Notes under the pieces: generated by a model
What the model saw: the letters and a program-made list of their open reading frames with translations, nothing else
The model's database searches: none
What the model was told of the DNA's origin: nothing
In this document: positions 25,601 through 40,000 of the stretch, piece by piece
Numbering within the stretch: position 1 is the first letter of the stretch
Layout: every line of letters starts with the position of its first letter
Position numbers and translations under genes: made by a program
Assembly (NCBI GenBank): GCA_030770545.1
Contig: CM061102.1
Coordinates: 12,082,501-12,146,500 of the forward strand
Direction: 5' to 3'
Origin: Macropodus opercularis
Taxonomy: Eukaryota; Chordata; Actinopteri; Anabantiformes; Osphronemidae
Length of the DNA: 64,000 nt

Positions 25601-26558
25601 GAAGGAGGCGTCAGGGAGATAGAGATGTATTAAGAGTGACCAGTACAGTTTGATACAGAGTGTTTTTGAAAAGAGGGAATTAACTGTCAGCTTAGCAACA
25701 GCACGTCACAGATCACAGGTAAAGTCGTGAAGCAGAAGTCACGGTGAAAGAAAAACATCCACAGCATGCGAGTCAAGCCAGAAACTCTCAGGGAGGTGAG
25801 AGGCCAGATTGGACCAGACACACTAGATCATTTATGTATGCATATGGTCATTTGCATAAAATAAAGCAACTCTACAACAGAGCAGTGATTTATAGGTACC
25901 ATTTCATTCATGCAATAATGTCCTCACAGCCAGTTAGTCTGCCGCCCCTCACAGTCTGAAGACTCCAAGTTTGTCAGCAGCAGTGTAAAATTCAAATGTG
26001 TTGAATTAGCTAGGCCAGTTCTGACTAGCCTGCCGTTAAACTGGGGCAGCAGATTGAGTCTTAAATTCACTCGTCTTCATCAGGGCAAAACTGCTCGGCT
26101 GCAATCTGTCCACAGTCTGACAGTAAGTGACTCTTCCTGATGGTGAAAAGGAACTGAGATGGTCGGATGTAACATATAAACATGGTGACAGTGCTGTGGT
26201 AAGCAGAGGAAGGGGAGGGAGCCAAAACACTGTTCATCAGCAAATGATCGTAGTTTTCCTTGAAGACATATCTGTGGTTGTGGAGCAAAAAAATCTCTCT
26301 GAATTTCAGGTTTTTTTTTTTTTTTTTTTACACAGGGTCGCCGAAGAGAACCAGGCTTGAGTTGGCATGGGGGATCATGGGGTGGGCAGCAGAATGGTAA
26401 CAGCTTGGTTGACTGTGTGGGATGGTGGTGGTAGTTAATAGTGTGTGGATGTGTATGGCTTGAGATCAGTACTTACATTTCTGAAGTCCAGTGTTCATCT
26501 GCGTGTGGGGGAGAAGCTGGAGGGGGAGGTCACCTGGCCCTGGCAGACAGGCCAGCAT
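19697..26558 (-). CDS. fam222b: FAM222B protein, 2 coding exons, complete
   Basis: This is a conserved vertebrate nuclear protein of poorly known role. Coding exon 1 is 26477-26558 (82 nt), starting MLACLPGPGDL and ending at a GTAAGT donor. Coding exon 2 is 19697-21408. Together 1794 nt give 597 aa; human is about 560. The junction restores KWDTTQRM exactly as in the human protein. The conserved N-terminal block contains TPAELDAYAKKVANNPLT, IKIFPNSVKVPQR and HVRRTVNGLDTS. The middle is rich in Q, H and P. Conserved islands include APPNVTVSTSTIPLSMAA, DLSTIVHQINQFCQ, CEGQIANPSPISR, ILPTPNSDSSGSQD and a C-terminal IQHPGYR. The initiating exon is 26477-26604 with a strong pyrimidine-tract acceptor, so first exon(s) upstream are non-coding. 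The large open frame antisense to exon 2 is a shadow. An a/b duplicate suffix cannot be chosen from this window. Confidence 0.95.
21409..26476 (-). other. Intron between the two fam222b coding exons (5.1 kb)
   Basis: No exon, RNA gene or intact mobile element is recognised. A T homopolymer lies at 26311-26329. Segments around 22640-22720 and 23860-24130 carry TAATTA/AATTA-type motifs and low simple-repeat content, resembling conserved non-coding sequence; conservation is not testable here. Confidence 0.5.
26311..26329. repeat. Poly-T homopolymer tract
   Basis: About 19 consecutive T lie close to the fam222b first coding exon. No clear target-site duplication or SINE body is attached. Confidence 0.85.
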
Positions 26559-29500
26559 TTCACACAGACACTAATGCAACATGGGACGCACACTTCTCCT
26601 CACACTGCAGGAAGAGAGAGGGAAAGGGAGGGTGGGGGTGTAGATAGGGAGGAGGTCAGTAGTCAGACATAACTGCGAGGCAGCACATGATGCGTGTTGA
26701 TACAGAGGCTGGGTCCGACTAATAGAACTCTGTGGCCGATCCCCAGAGGCGCAGGGCTGAAGGAGACACAGTTACCTTTCAATTAGAAACTGATTCACAC
26801 CTGGAGCATCAGGTAAGGTGACATTTGATGCCAATAACAACTTCAATTAAACATCAAACAGCTGAAGTAACACGGGCAGCCTGGGCCTGAGGGGCTGACA
26901 GCTTTAAATCGACTCAGACTCCTTCCCCTGCATGTTAGCCAGCGAGTTGGACCCCGCTACCCTTCCCAGACCACGGCAGTGGAAATTAATGACTCCTGTA
27001 CACCCGGAAAGAACACACTCAAGGGGCCCAGCGCTGTCAATTTAGTACGTCTCTGATCGATAGTACAGTCCTCTAGATGTCAAAGAGGCCTTTATTTTGG
27101 GGACATTAAACAATGGAGCCGACTCAGGCTGTGGTGAAAAGAAATGAATAAACAGAGTTACAATAAACGCCTGCCATTGCAATAACCTGATGTAACAGAG
27201 AGAGAGAAAATGTTAGCCATGCTCCACTTGGCTTACTGCTGTATTCAAAACACCACAGATGCTTGCTTAATCAGCACTGAAGAACAGTCAGGGAGCAAAT
27301 TAAGTCTACAGAGTCCGCGCCCTCCCCTTTTGCTGTGCGGCATCAGAAGAGGGCGGCGAGTGTGCGCAGACAAAAAGCGTCTATGAGAGAGGCAATTACC
27401 CACACAACAACCTTGGCATGCCTGTCTGCCGCAGGGTGATGGCTTAAAAGTGTCTTCCCCCCCTGCAGGGAGAAGAGACAAGTGGAGGAGAGAGTGACAA
27501 AGTGAGAGAGAAAGGTGGAAAGGGAGAAAGACGAGTGGCAGGTTTGGGGTGGTGGGGGGCCTGAACTTGCTTTTAAAAGCAGGAGCTCAAAAAGGTCAGG
27601 ATGACAGCTCATTTAAATCCTCCCAGCAAGAGGAGAAAAAACAAGTCTTAATGAAGCTGCCAGTTCTACACAGATACCTGAGAGCGCGGCACCTTGGGGT
27701 GCTACTGGGGCAGGGCGGCGGGCGGGTGGAAGAAGGGAGGAAAGGGTAAGGGGAGGGGGGGGGACTTGTGGGTGGCGGAGCTGCAGTCTTGAAACAGATC
27801 TGAGGTTTTTGGGGCGATTGGTGCCGCCGATGCTGCGTCACCCAACCCTATGACCAGCCTGCCTCTCCTCTCATCCTCCTCTCTCTCTCCGGCTTTCTGA
27901 TTTACAGCCTGGACCGCCATATGGCAGCAATCCCTGCCCTCGATTCAGCGTGTCACCATGCATTAACTTTAATTGGCCTGATATGTTATTCTTTTCTGTC
28001 TGCCTTGGAAGGATTTAAGGTACATAGCGCCTTGATGTCAGCAGGCAGAATTTCCAGCTCTCTTACTCTGTCGCTCTCATTTTTCAGGGTGCCAAAATTT
28101 TATACAAAGATAACAGCAATCTCTTTGACAACAGGCAGGTTTGGGGAGGAAGAAAACTAAATATCAAAATATAACAACGTCTTTGCTAGGGGTTTCAAAA
28201 GCCGAACAGTGGCAGGAGAGTGATATGATGTGGGGGGAAAAAAATAAAAGAATGAAAGAAAGAAAAAACATAAACTGTCAGTTCATTTGTTGTAGGAACA
28301 CACACACATCAACACACTACAGGCAAAAAACAGCCAACAGGCCATCAGCACACCCCCTTCCTGCCTCCCCCACAGTGCCCCTGAATGTCAGAAAACTGTG
28401 CAGTGGGGAGTGTAGCGGCAAAGGTCAGCCTATGGTAATGCCCAAGCTGACACTCTGCTTTACAGCGCAGAGCAGGAGGAGATGAAACCCGACAGATGGA
28501 AGCCTGACGTCGACCGACTTGCCCATCAGCACCGCTGCCACGGCAACTTCAAATACAACAAGTATCACACAACAAAAACTGGCGCTTTCTACAAAAGGTA
28601 CACGCCCCCACAGAGGCTTTTCCTCAGCACATTACTCCATTTGTATTAGGAGTAGGATGACTACACCTGACAGAGTCAAGTCTAGACAGGTGACTGAGCT
28701 CGCTTAAGTTGCTTGGGTTGGCTACGGGACTCTGCTAGGTTCCATGCGACGAGCGGTGTAGCCTAGTCTGGACAAAGGCGTGACCCTGCACACGTCAAGG
28801 AAAATGGACGTCGATGGTTTAGCAGCCTTGTTGATATTAAGAAGTAGTCCCTTCTGTCCCGACTGGAAACAAAGTTCAGCTGGGTCAGTGCGGGCCAAGC
28901 CGAGCCAGCTGGGCAGGCCTGCGAAGCAGGGATTTGCCTGGTGGAGTTTAGCCAGGCGTCTCACACTATCAGCCCCGTGCAGACACACACCACAGGGTTC
29001 TCAGAGTATTAGTAGACCCCCGTGACTCGGCAAGTCTCCACCAGCTACTTATGGAGCCGTTGTAAAAGTGTGCAAATAACTGTGTAGCTTTCATTATAGA
29101 CAAATGAAGGCGAGCAGACAAAGCGGGACTTGAACAAGTGATGCGCATGGCTTGTGTCATGTGTCAAATTGCTCCAATAAAAGCTGACCTATATTTTCTT
29201 TTCATTCCTCAGTGGGGAAGGAGAAAATGAAAGCCATCTGGAAGTGAAAAAGTGCATTAAACAGAGAAAGGAGCAGGATAGAAGGAAGCATAATAGGAAA
29301 TTAGACCAGCTGATGGCATTTATGTGCTGAATGATTTTGAACACCACATACTTCCTCAAATATGATCTGTGTTTGTTTGAAATTTGGGAAACATATCTGG
29401 CTAACTGCACTGGAAATCATCTATTAAAATATCCAGAAGCTTGAGAAAACACTAGTGTTGTTCACCAAAAATAAGTTTATTGGACAAAATATAAAAAACA

Positions 29501-32402
29501 TGTTTGGATCCTCGTTGAATATTACCAGCTTTTCGCTTCCAATTAAAAACAAAAGCAATTAGAGGAGCCAAGTCACCATGTTGTACATTGCTTGTGCTTA
29601 CGGCCGAAGGAGAGCAGAGTGGAGGAGAAAGCAGGCTTCTGTTATTTTAATTGCATGTTTACCCCCAGGTTATGGGTCTGAAATAGAGCCAAGGAAAATG
29701 TTTCAGTAAAAATTCAATGCAACCGTACTGTGTTGATTCTCTCAGGGACAGAGAGAGTGAAATTACTTTTCTTTGCAACCACCGTCTCTGAATAGAAGGC
29801 AAAGAATGAAAAGGAGCAGGAAGAAGAGAACAGGTTTTTACTCTTTAATACCAAGTCAGAGCCTTCTGTGAAAATGAAAGGGGGAATAAAGCCTTGAGCA
29901 TGTTAGGAAGAAATGACACATTGGTATGGCCTTCATGAGTCCATCAGACAATAACAAACAACAAACAGACAAAAAGAAAAACTGTTGCCAGCAGAGGGCC
30001 ATGAACACGTTAGCCGACGACAGCCTGGCTCAGGGCCTCACACAATACATCCTGATGACTCCAGCACATCCTGGGTTGTTAGAGACCCGTCGTTTGCTTT
30101 TCAGTCAGTACAGACGGTGGACACAAAAAGAGAAAGGGCGAGAGAGCAGGGGATGGCCATGAGAGCGCATGAAGACAACAAAGCCTCAACCCAACACGAC
30201 CTGAGAGTCTGTAAAACAGTGGTTCCCAGTTTGCGAGACAAGGTGCGTCAGGGAAAAATAATAATAATAATAATAAAACAAGGAAACCGCTGCATAAATG
30301 TGGGACAGAAAGACGGCTCCTTGAAACTACTCTTCTTTGGAGGGAGGGGTCTGTGAAAGAACTGTGAGGCTGCATGAACGCTCAGTAACTAACTGATGAA
30401 AAAGTGACAGTTCCCTAAGGTGAGACGGTGGGTATGGAGCGAAGAGAGACAGCATGCCCCTAGAATAATGCATGATATGGATTGGCTGGGTCTTTGCATA
30501 CATGTCAGACATGGAAAGTTGGTTTTACAAGGAGGACACAGGCTCTTAGAGGAGCTGTGTACCATGAAACAGACTTGTAAAGTAACGAGGCCTCCGCATT
30601 TCAGATTGACCTCAATTCTCAACTCGTATTGTATGGAGGCTGCAGCCCGGCCTCCTGGATCAGGTCTTCAGCTGCCCACGGTGGAGAGGACAAGGAGATG
30701 ACAATGATGGCAAATGAGAAGAGACCAGGCACTGTCCTGTTCCTGTCCTGGCCGTGTTTGCCACAGCTACGTTATTAACATTATGTGGACAGTCAGCCAA
30801 GGTCCATTCTTCAACACGGGGTCAGTTTCACTAACAGCCACTTAAGCCCACTTGGCCTCCTAAAGAGCTCTACAAATGTGGATGGTAGAGCAAAGTGTGC
30901 TCAGTCATGTCAAGTCTGGCCAAGGTCGGATGGGCAGATAGAAAGTGCTGGCACTAGTGCATGTGTGGCGTCATGAATGCCAAAATGCCGGGGCCTCTAG
31001 CTGTGGCTTCTGACAGACATGTTTACACCTGATAGAAAATGCAGTGTGGATGGCCTGCCAAAACAGAAGGGATCCAAAGTGAGGGGTGCCAGCTTAGTTA
31101 TTTATTTATCTGCTGCAAATCCATCCAGAGTGCAGCCAGAACCCAGGCATGCCTCACTGAGAGAAAAGCCAGCCTCTCAGACATGACAGTCTTAAACCAC
31201 TTGAGGTTGAACAATAAAACAATCACGACCTCTGAGGCAACTCCAGTGGTTAAATTAGATTTTTCTTTTTAATTTGACTAGAATCTTTTTTTTTTTAAAA
31301 CTTACTTTAGCGGAGCAATTAAAGAGGTCTGCCTAAGTGGTTGGAGGAACATTTTACCAGGTCATACACGTATGTCGAGCTGACGGACTTACGGTTTTGC
31401 AGATACTCGGTCTGTCAGTCTACTCCATATAACAAATCAAACACATTTCATTGTAATCGAGCCTGAGCGCCAGAGACAGTGCTCACACATACGAGACCCA
31501 CGCTGCTCCTTTCATCTCTTCTGTGGAGCCACCACATCTGTGCCATCTCCCCACTGGACAACACTGTCCTGACAATGTCACACGCTAATGTGTCAGATGC
31601 CAGTCAAACCTGCGTGTGCTGCTGTATGTGCAGCGATAGAAATGGAAAAAAGGCCACATATTTCAGGTAGCTTCCTCATGTGATGTCATGGAGGAGGAAA
31701 CCTAAACACAAACCTGTGTGCAAACACTTCTACAACACCAAGAAGTCACATCCTGCTCTGTAAAGAAAAATAGTCTTGTAATTCTGTCCATTATGAACAT
31801 TCCCAACTTCAACAAAATTATTGTTCTGAAAATACTGGGGGCCAGGAGGAAATTATGAAATTAGATTGCTACATTAAATTTCTTTAAGGTCTGAAACTGG
31901 CAGCTCTAACTATTTGACTGTGCGTCAGCCAGGCCGTCTACCTGGTTAGTGGGAAATAACTCAATGTGCTGAGACCTAAAGCACATTGCACCATTGTTCC
32001 AGCTGGCGGAAAAAGGGGAAATGAAGACGGAGTGGTTTGATTTCATTTGTTAGCAGGTGCATCCATTTTGTGTTCTTCCCCACACCCACCTTGCCCGTCT
32101 CACTCAAAGGCGCTTATCAGAAATTGGACACCCCAGTGACAAATTGAGCCTGCGATTAAAGGCAGAAAAGTGGAAAGCTTTGTTAAGTGCTGCTGATTGG
32201 GATCCCAGGCTGCCCTCACACATCCGAGGTGTGTGTGCCCATGCATGTATACTTGGTTCAGTGCCAGCAGCAGAGCTGACACCACCACATCTTCTTCCAT
32301 TTTCCCCTCTCTCCAGGTGTTCCCACGGCTTACATTTCTGCTCTCAGTACTGAGCAAACAAAACCAAATCAATGCAGCTGTTCCCCCATTTCTCTCCCTC
32401 TC

Positions 32403-32405
<3 letters not shown>

Positions 32406-32442
<37 letters not shown>
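32406..32442. repeat. (CA)n microsatellite
   Basis: About 18 CA units in a row, ending in a CATACACTAC imperfect tail. Confidence 0.95.
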
Positions 32443-32447
<5 letters not shown>

Positions 32448-34019
32448 TACATGCATAAAAACCAGACAGGGGAATATACATACACACCATTTTCCCCTGC
32501 AGGAATAATGACCTCCTCTAGTATTTCCCTTCTTATTGACATGTACGCTGTGTTTAACAGAGAAAAAAGTTAAGCCTCAGTGTGTTTGTCCCACCCAGAC
32601 CCATATTATTGACCCAGCATTAACCAGCCTGGCCTGTTTGCGAGCGTGGCTGAGCTGATTTAAGAGGAGGTCAGAGCAGCTCTGCTAGGCAGAACTGTGC
32701 AAGCGCTGACTCTCACAAATCATCCTAAAAGGGCTTAACGCACAAAAACAGCTTCCAGTGTTACACAGGCCCGCTGTGAGAGATTTATCCACTATGCCAT
32801 TATACTAACTGGCCTCCCTCCCATATGAGCTGTATATATATACACCAACATACACAAACACACAAAAAAAACTAATTAGATGTATGCCTGGCCCGACTCT
32901 GCATGAGACCTCATGCAGTTCAGCCTTTTACTATTCTGCACCGAAACAGAATATTCTTCATCATAAATCTTATTTAATGTTGGCACTTTGCTCACCAGCT
33001 ATTAGTTTAAAAACCTTAACATCTTAAATGACTCATGATAATAATAAATTATAAGTGGTGCCTACTTCAGTTATACTGCTGCTTACTTTTGAAACTTTAG
33101 ATGTGGCAAATCAGTTATTTATGAAAACTGACCTCCAAGAGTGATGAACGCTCAACAGAATGTTTGTATGAGATAACTTTTTTTTTTAATTTTCTATGAG
33201 GGATATGTAGGTTTAGCGGGCAGAAGGGGTGAAATATCCTTCTGCACTGGGACTTGCAGGCATACAAATGAAAAAAAAAATTGGCGCGTGCAGGTTCCAA
33301 ACCCTGCTGTGCATGTGTTCGATAAAAGCGGATCCGTCTCCATCCTGCATCTATGGAAGGCTGGTAAGGTCAGCTGCCTCCATGGCAGCTCTGACATTCA
33401 CTCTGGCCTCCAATGAGACCAAACGAGTCCCCGCTGCATCAACAGACCAGCAGTGGAATAAAAAGAGATCTTTCTCCGTTGGACAGGGTTGTGTGAGATG
33501 TGTTCCTTTTGCCCCGGGCGACACACAAGCCATTTGAGGTCTCCCCTTTATCCCTCTCCTCCCCTGCTTCTCCTTTCCCTGAAGACACAGGCTTGGGGCA
33601 CCGGGCAGCCAGCCGGTGACTCTGCGGTGAGCCAGGCAAACACAGGCCCAGGATGGCAAACATCTCACCTCTGTGTCTGCTTGGGAACATCTGGCCCTCT
33701 CAGGCTCACAGTCCGTTTGTCTGCATGGCTGTCTGAGAGCCTACATGCACTGTTGGCGTGTACTGGTGTTGTCATGGCACCAGAATTTTTACTCCCACAC
33801 AGGTACAGCTTTATTATACAAAAACTATCCACAATAACAAAGCAAACAAACCAAGTGTCACATAACAACCACAGCACTATTTCATGCTTAATAAACTAAA
33901 CGATTCAGCAGCTTTCTTTGCTTGTTAATTAAAGTGTATCTAAAATGTTTGGATGTCAAAAGCAAACTTTTTAGTATTTTAGTACAGATCAAAATGTGAC
34001 TAGAACAGATGTGTAGTAT

Positions 34020-34021
<2 letters not shown>

Positions 34022-34064
<43 letters not shown>
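34022..34064. repeat. (AT)n microsatellite
   Basis: About 21 uninterrupted AT units, which can self-pair as a cruciform. Confidence 0.95.
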
Positions 34065-34069
<5 letters not shown>

Positions 34070-37000
34070 GAGTAAATCATAAATAACCCCTGAATGCATA
34101 AGGCGTAATGATTCAGTCTTATCATCTAGCCTGTACTAGGAGCCTGTACTTACAGTATATGAGAAACAGATCTAGCACAGTTGATAAAAACCTCTCTTCC
34201 TATCCCTCTCTCCCTTTGCTTTCTTGCATCATGCCCCTCATACAGCTCTCCTGTGGCCATCCAATGATTCAAGACTGATGAGGCATGCTCAAAGGTCTAC
34301 GCCACTGAACATAGCATTAATGCACCCAGCAGCAAATTTTTTGATCGACCCCCATTCCCTGCAATAAGGACAGAACCATCAATCAGGGCGAGATAGCCGA
34401 GACCAGACACAGGCTGATGAAGTAGGGGACTTTGGAGCTAATGACAAATGGATCTCTCAGATATTGTCACAGTATACTATGACAATCTGCTGAAAACACT
34501 TGACCTTTAACAAAATCCTGAGCCACATTTTGCCAACATTGTGCAGTGCAAAAACGGACAATACGCAAACTGAAAATGTGGTTATTGTGCACGAACACCT
34601 TGGTCCAGCTAACAGACTTATCCCCATCACTCTCAGAGCCTTTCCCGACCGGCCCAGCCCTCCGCTTTTACTCACATCCAAAGCGCTGGGTGTGACCTTC
34701 AGCGGGCCTGCTAGTCCTGCTAATTGGGGTCTCTACAAAGCATAGCAATCCACCCCCTCCACACTGCACTGTGGGAGGAGCTGTGGGGCAAAAGACACTA
34801 GAGATAACAGGGGCCTTAGTTAAGGGCTTAGTGGAAAAGAGAGCTTAAAACTAAATTCAAATGAAGGAAACTCAGACAGAACTGATGGAAAATCTGTAAC
34901 AATGGTGTTAAATATAAAGGGATGGTCAAAAACAATTTAACCTTTTATAGTTGTGAAAATCATCTCTTTTTTTCAGTACTTAATAAGAACATTTGCAAAA
35001 TATGAATTGGAGAGGCCAACCCATATTGCTTTATTAATATTTAGCTTGATTTCACATAAGAGTGCAGGGTGTTACAGGTTGCAGAGATGCTGTGCTTCAA
35101 ATGAAAATAAATGGTGACTGATAAATACATATGCACAAAAAAGAAAACTACATTTGAAAAGTAAAAGACACTTTAAAGGGAAGCTGGGTCAGATCAATTT
35201 TACCTGTGGGCCCACAAGGCCGGTTCCTTGCTCTCAGAAACGCTGGGTAAAGAGGCAACTTAGACACAGTCCTGTCTGGCTGTGCACTGGGTTTGCAAAC
35301 ACATCATCATATCAGGACCATGTCTTAACAGTGATCAGCATAAAGTACTAAAAAGGTGGAAAATGTAAAAACAAGATACTAAGTGGAGTCATGTTGGTAA
35401 AGCATCACTGAACTGCTTTTCAGAATATGTTTAAAGGATAAAAGACACTTTTCGAAAATATTTAAAACCCATACAGTGAACCTAGTAGCTATTTTAAAGT
35501 AGGTTTGTGATTAAATCCAGTGAATGAGACTAAGAGCAGGGATGACCATGAATAGAAAGGTCTACATTTAATTTGCTAATCCGTCATTCCAATTGTACTC
35601 TGTAACAATAGGAGTGGAGAGTGGTGGGGCATTCAAAGGCAGTGGAGCATGCTGAGGGATGCGTGTGTGGTTCTCCATGAAGCCAGAGAGGCCATGGCGC
35701 TTGGCCCTGAAAGCCTGGCCAGCACTAGGCAGAATGGGCACTGATGAGCTCAGTGTAGGCAAGACTAATCCCTTCATCTCCAAAGAATTGTTTAACTATG
35801 TTTGACTGATTAACCCAAACCCCTCGATTCCACTTACAATCTATTTGTTCAATCAAGTCTCCTGCACTCATCACGCTGCAGTGTGTGGGTGGTGAAGGTG
35901 ATGGTGAGAGAGACAGACAAAGAAAGAGAGAGAGAAACAAAAGGGGCTGCAACCATTTGGAGGATGCATACAGAAGTCAAAAGCACAGCTTTTTTGTTCT
36001 ACTTGTTATTCTCTAAATGCACGTAGCACATGATTTCCTGTGAACCAGCTGTTGCAAACATTCAAAGGTCAAAGAACTCATGCCTTGAGAGATTTCAAGT
36101 AGAAAATCAGCAGTAGCATGTTAGCATACTGTACCACTGTGGCATGGTGGGTTTAACCAGCTTCATGGGAAAAGGAAATTTAAAAGCACTCTCCCCTGCG
36201 TGGAAAAGAGGTTGCAAGGAAGATTAACCCAGCTTCCTTTTATAGCCTGTGACAAGAGGTTAAATCACACATTACACAGCCTGAAATGTCTCCTAGTAAT
36301 TAGATCAAGAATATTACTCTCTTTTCTTCCTCTTGCAGGCTGTGGCTGATCAAAGCCTAATGATGGTGTCAGTGCCATTGGCAGTGCTGGCTGGGAAAAT
36401 CTCTCCATCGGGATGGCAATCTGTCAAGGCCGCAAGCCCTGCTAAACAGCACAGGACATGAGTACAATGGTGCTTGACACAAAATAGACTAAATGAACCT
36501 CATCTTTTCCCGACAAGCTATCCATCAGCAGCACAATCATTAAGATTCACAGTGATGATTAAATAGCTTTGGAGTGAGAAACGTTGGTCACATTAGTAAG
36601 GTTTTCTTTTCCTATAACAGTCCGGTCCTCCAGCCGTGTACTGTATGTGCTGCCTTCCCAAGCCAGAGCAGATCTAAGCAGCACCTGGTCCCTTGATGGG
36701 GTGAGAGGGCTACTAGCTATTAATTACAGCAAGTCGACATGCAGCGCAGGCAGACCCTCGCAACGAGACCCTGGGATGTCAGATACACAGGCAAGACGAC
36801 TGCATCTCTGTCAAACAGCAACATGACCTGCCTCAGGACTCTTTACATACGAGTACTTTCAAGTATGCCTTTCAAATTGCGGCCCACCCTTCTTCCTCTG
36901 CCCCCACCCGGTCTCCTTCTCTATCTCAATCACATTCTGCGGATGTTACGCTACTTCAGGGGATATTTTCTGACTAATGCAAAATGGTTGTGCACTAGCA

Positions 37001-40000
37001 TGATAAAAGTTGACATTTTCCTTTTCTAATTCAATGCTTCCTTTGTAAACAACCTCGCCTTTTGTGTGTGTGTGTCTGCACATGCACACAGGCTACAAAC
37101 ACATCACACGTAATGGTCAATTTCATTACTTGCTCACAAACTCAACAGCCGCAAACAAAAGAGGGAAATGGCAGGAGATATGCCAATCATTTATCACCGA
37201 GAGATGTCTGACAAAAGAGGCCTTGAAAACAGACTTTTTCTTCTTTTTCCATGCCCCCCTCCCCAGCACAACCAGCCCCTGCATAAGGGGCCCCAAACAG
37301 ACTCCACAAGTGTTTTGACCTCAATTTTAACCCCATACAGGTGGCATAGCGCTAACACAAGGAGCACAAGAGCTATTCACAGGATGCAGGGAGACAATGT
37401 TCCTCACCATAGACCTGCTCTCTGAGATCATTTAAACAGGCACAAAGACCGCTCAGTGCCAGTAAGTGTATTGTAATATGCTGAAAAGCAAATCCCCTTG
37501 AACATATTAATGGTAAAGACTTGTTCCGAGTGTAGACTAAAAGTGTCTGGTTAAAAAGGTTTTGAGAGTCGTAATGTTGTATAAAACTCTACAACTGTGT
37601 AACACTGTGTGGCTATTGTGAGATTTTTCAGAGTAGTGGTTCAAAGTTTAAGTAGAAAGTTTTAAACCTCCTAATGCCCAAGAAAAAAAAAAAAGACACA
37701 TGCGCCTATTGTGCAACAATATTTACCATAGAAATCCTGAACAGTTTATGTTAATAGCAGCGGCACAAAAACTTTAATTGTGCTCATCTATTTGAAGCTA
37801 ACAACGTGACTCTGTAACATTTTCGCTCTGTTGGGTTCAACTACAGAGGTGAACTATGAACTGTGATTAGAGCCAACAACCCCCACGCCTCAGAGAGACA
37901 ACTGCATCTCTGCACATTCCAGGAAATGAAGGCAGCTGAAGACGGCAAACACACCAGAGAGGAGCAGACATAAACAATGTACGCTAGTTTGAGAGGTGCA
38001 CAATGTTTACTGTCTCACTAAGTGCATTTTATAATGCCCCAGCTTTCATGGCAGCGGCAGCATTTCAGAATGCGGCACAGAGGGCCTGCTGATGCCACAG
38101 GTCTGTGTACAAAGGGTTCAGTCACTGGCTGAAGAGGCTGTTTGGACAATGTAGGTGTCAGACACACTGCCTGTCTGGAATAAGGATTCACTTCAGCGGA
38201 TACAAAACAATCTCTGGTTTCTTTATAGTGGAGATTCAATAAAAAAAAACAAAACAACTTGGCTGTTTTTGGTGTATTGCTGTTGAAAATTTCGATGGCA
38301 TATCTGCCTTGTTTGACTCGGTATAGTGCTATCAGGGAGAAAGGTCTGCATTTGCTTCAAACCAGCAGTGAATGACATGCCAGAGATTAGAAGGTCACAG
38401 TCTTAGCCTATCCTTTCAGCTTCTTTTCACAACACAACCCCGGGCCCTTTTGAACAACAGGAAGAATGTCATCTGGTTACTTTTCAAGGCACGGAGATAC
38501 CATTCACTGTAGCCAACAATGGCTGCAAACAGGACCAGAGGGTTAGAAGGTTATAAAGGGCCCCATTCTGAACACTGCTCGCTCTCCAGTGTACTGGACG
38601 AGCACACACACAAAAAAAATACCCACCCACACACTGGAGGCCTGGAGAAGTGGTGCAGCCAATGATAAAGTGAGGAGGGTCATGGCAAAGTGTCACACGC
38701 TGACCGCTCACCTCAGCAGTTCTGTCTGTTGAGCCCGTGTCCTTCATCCAGAACCGTTCTCAGCACCGAGGCCTTCAAATGCATTCGCCGCTTTGACATT
38801 TGGAGAAGATAAGTGCATGATACCCTAAATTGCATTCTTCAGGTTATTCTGTCCTGTTAAAGCTTACAAAGTGCAAAAACATATTTTTCTATTATAAATT
38901 TTACACAGCTACTCTCTAGAGCAAGACACAGCAAGAATATTTTAGTTTCTTGCCATTATTACAGATTGTAAGACATGTCCCAAAAAGGCATAGACACCAG
39001 CCACAGCTAAAATCCATCACAAATTTAGTCTCTAATGAAGCCTCTGAAATATTAAAAATAAAGCCCAATTAGCCGATAGCATTTTACATCTCCTCCCTCT
39101 CTAATCCTCTGGTAGCTTAGCTTTATCTTATGTCTGTGCCAACTATGACACTTTGAGTTCAGTCTCCCTTTATCCCCTCCACTTGATATTCCCTACAGCT
39201 TTACTGGTGCTTTGCTGCAGCATTCTTTGTGACCCCACACACCGGGTCGAGTCTGTCTATGGTGGCTAATGATGCCCTGATATGTACAGTTGGCTTGGAT
39301 GTTGGAAACTGCAGCAGTAATCACCGACATGCTAATGGCATCCATTTGGATTACTTAAGACTGATGGAGGATTTGCCTGACGACCTCTTATTACAGAGGG
39401 TTTGGCTTTTGGGTGGAGGGTTCCTGTAGAGGGCCAGTGATCCGGCTGAGATAGCTCCTGCGATACACAGACGACAGCATCTGCCCTGTTGTCCCTATAT
39501 GCTCTTTCTGTGAGATGGAGGTGGATAAACAGGCCTCTTGTCTCTGGTGCCTGATTAGACAGATGCTGTCCTAAGACAAGCAGAGCCCGGTTCCTCCTGC
39601 TGCTATGACTGCTGTTTTTGCTGGGAATGTCACCAGGAGGCTTAGGTTCCTTCATGATAACCATCAAGCTGAAGACACAACAATTTCAGAAAACCCTTTG
39701 GTCTTAGTGTTTCTGAGTCCGTATGCATCACTCCCTGTCTTGAGGCCACAGGTTTGCTGATTATGCGTAACAGGGCAGAGCAGGGCTTTTTGCCATTGTG
39801 GCCCAATTAACCTGCCGGCTAAGTTACAGGGCCGTGGAAAAAGTCACAGTAAACAAAACATGTGGCAAACAAATCACAATGTGCATCTTCAGATCAGGCC
39901 TACAGTCATCTGGCACGATATAAAACAAACCATGTGAACTAAACTAAATACCATATAACAGCTGCTCCAAAGCCTAAGCCCTGCAGGTCAGCGCCTTGCA